Shown here: positions 14,189-17,597 of the stretch, piece after piece
Numbering within the stretch: the stretch's first letter is position 1
How the letters are laid out: every line of letters begins with the position of its first letter
DNA from: Microcystis aeruginosa W13-11
GTDB taxonomy: Bacteria > Cyanobacteriota > Cyanobacteriia > Cyanobacteriales > Microcystaceae
Direction: 5' to 3'
Assembly (NCBI GenBank): GCA_009995705.1
Contig: JAADBR010000088.1
Span: 1-17,597 of the forward strand
Length of the DNA: 17,597 nucleotides
Made by a program: the position numbers and the translations under genes
Notes under the pieces: generated by a model
Told to the model about the DNA's origin: nothing
Databases searched by the model: none
Seen by the model: only the letters and a program-made list of their open reading frames with translations

Positions 14189-14206
14189 CTCACAATTCGT
14201 TACATT
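14189..14206 (-). promoter_or_regulatory. Possible HLR1 (RpaB) site upstream of psaL
   Basis: CTCACAAT-TC-GTTACATT fits the HLR1 pattern of two 8-base direct repeats, (G/T)TTACA(T/A)(T/A), two bases apart: the second repeat is perfect and the first differs at two positions. HLR1 sites bind RpaB and activate photosystem I genes under low light. The element reads along the plus strand, opposite to psaL. It is an eye match only. Confidence 0.4.
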
Positions 14207-14240
14207 TCTCTCAGGAGACAGGGGAGTGGGGAGCTTTGTT

Positions 14241-14301
14241 TCAGTGAGCAGTAAACAGTGAACTGAAAACTCACATCTGATAACTGATAACTGCTCACTG
14301 A
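14241..14301. repeat. 12-bp perfect inverted repeat
   Basis: TCAGTGAGCAGT (14241-14252) and ACTGCTCACTGA (14290-14301) are perfectly inverted, 37 bases apart, enclosing CAGTGAACTGA-like sequence. Located just past the end of the stress-protein gene, upstream of psaL, it could form a large hairpin that isolates the two minus-strand units. It belongs to the same CAGTGA/CTGATA repeat family seen before the kinase gene. Confidence 0.5.
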
Positions 14302-14310
14302 TAACTGATT
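14276..14310 (+). repeat. Heptameric tandem repeat abutting the usp stop
   Basis: Five heptamers in register: TCTGATA, ACTGATA, ACTGCTC, ACTGATA, ACTGATT. Its last two bases are part of the stress-protein stop codon (complement of 14309-14311). Same unit as at 11004-11038 but more diverged. Confidence 0.65.
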
Positions 14311-14719
14311 AAGGGATAATCAACACTGGACAGGGGGCAAGGTTAATAACTTTGGTGGTGACGCTTTCGGACACACCTTCGCTGGTTAATCCTAAACCGC
14401 GACAACCCATAACAATCAGGTGAGCATTAATTTCATCGGCCACATCGCAGATGACAAAAGAAGGCATTCCCTCCCTTTCAATCATTTCCGCCTTGATGCC
14501 AGCTTGAGCGAACAGGGCCTGCGCCGATTGTAACAATCTATCCACCGCTTCGATCGAATTCATCTTATCGTCGGCGGCAATTTCCCCGGTGGGGGTCGTT
14601 TCCACCACCGACAACAGCACCAAACGACTGTCAAAGATTTTGACTAATTCGATCACACTACTGGTCGCGTCACGACTTTCGCGGCTGTGGTCGATGGGAA
14701 ATAAAATCGTCTCAAACAT
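14309..14719 (-). CDS. Universal stress protein (UspA family)
   Basis: A 136-aa single-domain Usp with a Rossmann-like fold. It begins MFETILFPIDHSRESRDATS (strand 1 with the D-S motif) and ends in the nucleotide-loop region MGCRGLGLTSEGVSESVTTK then VINLAPCPVLIIP. The ATP motif is G-x2-G-x9-G-(S/T); here GCRG is intact but the second glycine is Glu (E-S), so ATP binding may be weakened or absent. Usp proteins are dimeric stress and energy-state factors without one fixed reaction. I chose ATG 14719, where the family starts; in-frame codons up to 14809 give an unrelated extension. The gene is divergent from pgk with 163 bases between the starts, and is followed by the heptamer repeat and inverted repeat. 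Confidence 0.88.
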   Translation of the reverse strand: MFETILFPIDHSRESRDATSSVIELVKIFDSRLVLLSVVETTPTGEIAADDKMNSIEAVDRLLQSAQALFAQAGIKAEMIEREGMPSFVICDVADEINAHLIVMGCRGLGLTSEGVSESVTTKVINLAPCPVLIIP

Positions 14720-14867
14720 AATTAGCAAGTCTCTCCAATCAAATTTTTCTGGGCAAATCGGTCTTGGAACTGCAAAAGTGATCCCCAAATCTGAAATAAT
14801 CTTTGTCAAAGTAATTGCCGCAAGTAGCGATACCCTGATTTAATCTTTATTGTACGGTAAGCAATCT

Positions 14868-14873
14868 AGGAGG
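14868..14873 (+). promoter_or_regulatory. Shine-Dalgarno AGGAGG deciding the pgk GTG start
   Basis: AGGAGG ends 9 bases before GTG 14883, which is in frame with pgk. The nearer ATG at 14876 is only 2 bases from the Shine-Dalgarno and out of frame, giving a 14-codon ORF ([14 protein letters not shown]) that ends at 14920. The GTG is therefore the likely start. Confidence 0.75.
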
Positions 14874-14882
14874 TTATGGGCT

Positions 14883-16091
14883 GTGCCAAAAAAAACAGTA
14901 GCGAATTTAACAGAGGCTGATTTAGCGGGCAAACGGGTCTTAGTCCGGGTCGATTTTAACGTTCCCATGGACAAAGCCACCGGGGCAATCAGCGATGATA
15001 CCCGCATTCGGGCGGCACTACCAACCATTGAGGATTTAATCAAAAAAGGGGCTAAGGTTATTTTATGCAGCCACATGGGCCGCCCCGACGGTGAAGTTAA
15101 AGAAAATTTGCGTCTGACCCCTGTGGCTAAACGTCTCTCGGAATTATTAGGCAAAGAAGTAATCATCTGTCCCGATTGTATTGGAGAGGGAGTGACGGCA
15201 GCGATTAGTCAAATGTCTAACGGTCAAGTAGCCCTTTTGGAAAATCTGCGTTTCCACGGTGAAGAGGAGGCAAATAATCCCGATTTTGCCAAAAAATTAG
15301 CCGCTAACGCCGATTTATACGTTAATGATGCTTTTGGTACCGCCCACCGCGCCCACGCTTCCACGGAAGGCGTTACCCACTATCTCAGCCCCTCGGTGGC
15401 GGGTTATTTGATTGAAAAAGAGTTAAACTACCTACAGTCCGCTATTGAAACTCCCCAACGTCCCCTAGCGGCGATTATCGGCGGTTCTAAGGTTTCTAGT
15501 AAAATTGGCGTGATCGAAACTTTATTGGAAAAGTGCGATAAACTGCTCATCGGTGGCGGTATGATCTTTACTTTCTACAAGGCCCGCGGTTTAAGTGTTG
15601 GTAAGTCTTTGGTGGAAGAAGACAAACTGGAATTAGCTAAATCCCTGGAAGCGAAAGCTAAAGAAAAAGGGGTGGAATTCCTCCTTCCCACCGATGTGGT
15701 CTTAGCGGATAAATTCGATAAGGATGCCAATTCCCAAATCGTCAAGGTCGAAAATATTCCCGATGGTTGGATGGGATTGGATATTGGACCTGAATCAGTT
15801 AAAGTTTTCCAAAAAGCTTTATCTAACTGTAAATCTGTCCTCTGGAATGGCCCCATGGGGGTGTTCGAGTTCGATAAATTCGCAGCGGGTACAGATGCGA
15901 TCGCTCACACTTTAGCCGATTTAACCGCTACGGGTACAACTACCATTATCGGTGGTGGTGACTCGGTAGCGGCGGTAGAAAAAGTGGGAGTGGCGGAAAA
16001 AATGAGCCATATTTCCACCGGTGGTGGTGCTAGTTTGGAATTACTCGAAGGCAAGGTTTTACCCGGTATTGCCGCCCTCGATGAGGCCTAA
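14883..16091 (+). CDS. pgk: Phosphoglycerate kinase
   Basis: A 402-aa enzyme interconverting 3-phosphoglycerate plus ATP and 1,3-bisphosphoglycerate plus ADP, serving the Calvin cycle and glycolysis in the cytosol. The N domain has [14 protein letters not shown] (about 17-30, substrate site), then [42 protein letters not shown] and [14 protein letters not shown]. The C domain has [60 protein letters not shown] and [16 protein letters not shown] plus [20 protein letters not shown] (nucleotide site). All key blocks are intact and the length is normal. The start is GTG 14883 ([10 protein letters not shown], matching cyanobacterial starts), guided by AGGAGG. It is monocistronic, divergent from the stress-protein gene, ends at a strong terminator, and has codon use richer in GC than mgtE. 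Confidence 0.98.
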   Translation: MPKKTVANLTEADLAGKRVLVRVDFNVPMDKATGAISDDTRIRAALPTIEDLIKKGAKVILCSHMGRPDGEVKENLRLTPVAKRLSELLGKEVIICPDCIGEGVTAAISQMSNGQVALLENLRFHGEEEANNPDFAKKLAANADLYVNDAFGTAHRAHASTEGVTHYLSPSVAGYLIEKELNYLQSAIETPQRPLAAIIGGSKVSSKIGVIETLLEKCDKLLIGGGMIFTFYKARGLSVGKSLVEEDKLELAKSLEAKAKEKGVEFLLPTDVVLADKFDKDANSQIVKVENIPDGWMGLDIGPESVKVFQKALSNCKSVLWNGPMGVFEFDKFAAGTDAIAHTLADLTATGTTTIIGGGDSVAAVEKVGVAEKMSHISTGGGASLELLEGKVLPGIAALDEA

Positions 16092-16117
16092 TTATCGCTA
16101 ATATCTAAGGTTTAAAC

Positions 16118-16145
16118 AAGGTGGGTGCTAGCCCACCTTTTTTTT
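16118..16145 (+). terminator. Rho-independent terminator of pgk
   Basis: AAGGTGGG (16118-16125) and CCCACCTT (16132-16139) form a perfect 8-base stem with loop TGCTAG, followed by a run of eight T (16138-16145). It lies 26 bases after the pgk stop. Confidence 0.92.
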
Positions 16146-16255
16146 ATGAATTAGGGAGTGGGTTTTTAAAGTTGGATTGGGAGTTAATCATACAAATACT
16201 TTTGCGGCAAAAATAGTTGAGCCACTAGGATACTTCATTGACAAGGTAGGCAATT

Positions 16256-16411
16256 ATGACGACCTCTAGGATTTTAGAAGAGGCTTTCCTTGAAACGATG
16301 GAAGCCCTGGCGTGCTTTCACGATGCCATGAATAAAGCGCATCAAATCTATGCCCGCAATCTTCAAGAGCGAGGAGAAAGACGGGCTATTGGCCAAGCCG
16401 ATTTAAATTGA
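16256..16411 (+). CDS. Small hypothetical protein (51 aa)
   Basis: ATG 16256 to TGA 16409-16411 encodes a helical, charged peptide: MTTSRILEEAFLETMEALAC, then FHDAMNKAHQIYARNLQERG, then ERRAIGQADLN. AAGGTAGG lies 5 bases before the ATG, a usable ribosome site, and codon choice looks normal for the neighbourhood. I do not recognise the family. The amphipathic pattern suggests a single long helix or helical hairpin with a basic C-terminal part (NLQERGERRA). It follows pgk after the terminator, so it needs its own promoter; TTGAGC (16217-16222) with TAGGATACT (16226-16234) is too closely spaced to claim. It ends 24 bases before the stop of the convergent gene. It may be a genuine small protein or the 3' part of an older gene. 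Confidence 0.5.
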   Translation: MTTSRILEEAFLETMEALACFHDAMNKAHQIYARNLQERGERRAIGQADLN

Positions 16412-16435
16412 CCGAAAAGAGTGGCGATTGTCATA

Positions 16436-17434
16436 TTAAATCAACTCGTAATATCCATTTATTTTTAGTTTAATATCAGAAGCCGTACTCGGAAGAATTT
16501 TACCTAAGTCAATCTCTAAAAATTCTCCTTGATGAAGTTCAAAATATTCATGATCAATTTTTTCCAGTTTGTCTGCTGTGTAAAAAACCTCTTTTAATTC
16601 ATTTGTTTGTGAATCCTTGTAGATTAGAGATAGAGAATCGAGGTATGTGATTTCTGGATCACGTTCTTGTATTTTGAATTTAATCGGCTTATTCCCTAAT
16701 TGGTATAATTTTGTTTGTTGTAAATTTGCTGAGTCTAGACCCGACAAAACCGTTCCCAACTCCTTCCATATTTGTTTTTCCGAATCAAAAACTAAGAGGT
16801 AAGGACAACTACCATAAGCAAAGTACGCAGACAAAGAAAATTGGGGTTTATTTAATGGCGGATCAATTTTAATTTTTTTGCCATTGACAGTCAGAGAGTT
16901 GATGTTGAGAACAGAGCCAACAGCTAACCTTTTAGGAATACCATTTATTAAAGACTTTATGTCTTTAGTAGATGTGATAAACTCATTGGGTAATTCAACG
17001 GTTGATGTTATTTGATCCAGACGAGGTTCATTGTCAAAAGACTTTAAGTCAGGTCTAGAAATATATAAAGGTTGATCACTGATTTTTGACAACCCATTAG
17101 AATCAAAGTTAGAATAACCCAGATAATCTGCTAATTTGATTGCTCTATTATCAAATCCAAATTCAGTAAGAATAAAAAGATGCTGGTTGGGCGGTATGCG
17201 TATTTTTAACTCAAATTGTTCAGTTGAAATTTTCTCAAAAAGCTTATCTCTTTGATCAATTTCGGTCAAAGTATAAGAATCTTTTGATATTATTTGACGT
17301 TCCATAGATTCTAAATTAACAGATGAATTACTAGGATTCCAAATATCCAAAAACCTTACATAAGGAGACGCAGCTTGACGCCCAACTGTTGTTCCTCCAC
17401 TACATCCATCTAAAAACAAACGATATATCTCCAT
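16436..17434 (-). CDS. Hypothetical protein, no recognised domain
   Basis: About 332 aa from ATG 17434; the same frame stays open upstream (TTG at 17461, no stop until about 17500), so the N-terminus may be longer or cut. It starts MEIYRLFLDGCSGGTTVGRQ. The body is rich in Asn, Lys, Ile and Ser with alternating beta-type patterns (FELKIRIPPNQHLFILTEFG; RLAVGSVLNINSLTVNGKKI; SLSAYFAYGSCPYLLVFDSE), and the end is DLGKILPSTASDIKLKINGY then YELI. This suggests one or two beta-sandwich domains, without catalytic motifs, membrane helices or a signal peptide. The YLLVFDSEKQIWKELGTVL segment resembles 'value plus W' strands of repeat beta proteins, but I cannot name a family. The absent signal peptide hints at a truncated 5' end. 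The gene is AT-rich and convergent with the 51-aa ORF. Confidence 0.65.
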   Translation of the reverse strand: MEIYRLFLDGCSGGTTVGRQAASPYVRFLDIWNPSNSSVNLESMERQIISKDSYTLTEIDQRDKLFEKISTEQFELKIRIPPNQHLFILTEFGFDNRAIKLADYLGYSNFDSNGLSKISDQPLYISRPDLKSFDNEPRLDQITSTVELPNEFITSTKDIKSLINGIPKRLAVGSVLNINSLTVNGKKIKIDPPLNKPQFSLSAYFAYGSCPYLLVFDSEKQIWKELGTVLSGLDSANLQQTKLYQLGNKPIKFKIQERDPEITYLDSLSLIYKDSQTNELKEVFYTADKLEKIDHEYFELHQGEFLEIDLGKILPSTASDIKLKINGYYELI

Positions 17435-17597
17435 TCCCCGAGGTTCTAATAACTTCGCCAACTGAGATTGAAACGATTGAGCTAAAAAGGTAAATATTCA
17501 GGTCTAGGGGTTGACAAAGAGAGAAAAATCAGCAGTAGGGATAAGAGAGACAACCGTATTCAAGGGGTGATGGACACAGGCCAAAGCCTGGCGGAAG
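17435..17597. other. Right edge: no complete gene
   Basis: This holds the uncertain 5' region of the preceding gene. From about 17493 a plus-strand frame stays open to the window end (LGVDKERKISSRDKRDNRIQ, then GVMDTGQSLAE). It is too short to call a gene and may belong to one beginning here and continuing outside. Confidence 0.2.

Noticed and set aside
14720..14809. 30-residue extension of the stress protein
   Set aside because: Usp proteins begin with the MFETILFPID strand; the extension has no family counterpart.
1..17597. CRISPR array, tRNA or rRNA genes
   Set aside because: No regularly spaced repeats of 25-40 bases with unique spacers and no cloverleaf or rRNA core sequences were recognised; the heptamer arrays are too short and contiguous to be CRISPR.

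Overview
The window looks like a chromosomal segment of a unicellular, AT-rich cyanobacterium; the repeat style and accessory genes make Microcystis the best guess (inference). Direct support is the photosystem I pair psaL-psaI, a cyanobacterial-type cobN, a bilin-GAF-like sensor kinase, PEP-CTERM and DUF29 genes, at least four HIP1 octamers GCGATCGC (373, 3271, 7110, 15898), heptameric tandem repeats (ACTGATA type) and a TA-flanked MITE.

Layout. 1-1300 is a decayed accessory zone: a transposase remnant runs into a truncated PEP-CTERM gene, then comes a promoter-like repeat, a frameshifted DUF29 gene and, convergent to it, a small zinc-ribbon plus RelE-like protein. 1503-2555 is an APH-type phosphotransferase. 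After a 565-base gene-free stretch with palindromic GTA-N8-TAC sites comes the magnesium channel gene mgtE (3121-4527). 4528-5428 holds a complete MITE, a doubtful ORF and a terminator. 5429-6220 is an exported PEP-CTERM protein, divergent from a toxin-antitoxin pair (6399-6939). 7190-10807 is cobN.

11040-13241 encodes a hybrid histidine kinase whose GAF domain carries both cysteines expected of a DXCF-type cyanobacteriochrome. A MITE half-copy and hairpins separate it from psaI and psaL (minus strand), which are preceded by a possible RpaB/HLR1 site. Upstream lie a universal stress protein (minus) and, divergently, pgk with a clear terminator. The right end has a 51-aa ORF and an unrecognised gene of about 330 aa.

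Functionally the core genes serve photosynthesis and central metabolism: PSI trimerisation, cobalt insertion for B12, magnesium supply, and Calvin cycle/glycolysis. They are interspersed with mobile debris and small toxin-like genes. The least explained signal is a module of about 65 bp present three times (431, 6255, 7025), with TGTA-N8-TACA followed exactly 15 bases later by a TAN3T hexamer. It lies upstream of a broken DUF29 gene, upstream of the toxin-antitoxin pair, and once with no gene downstream.
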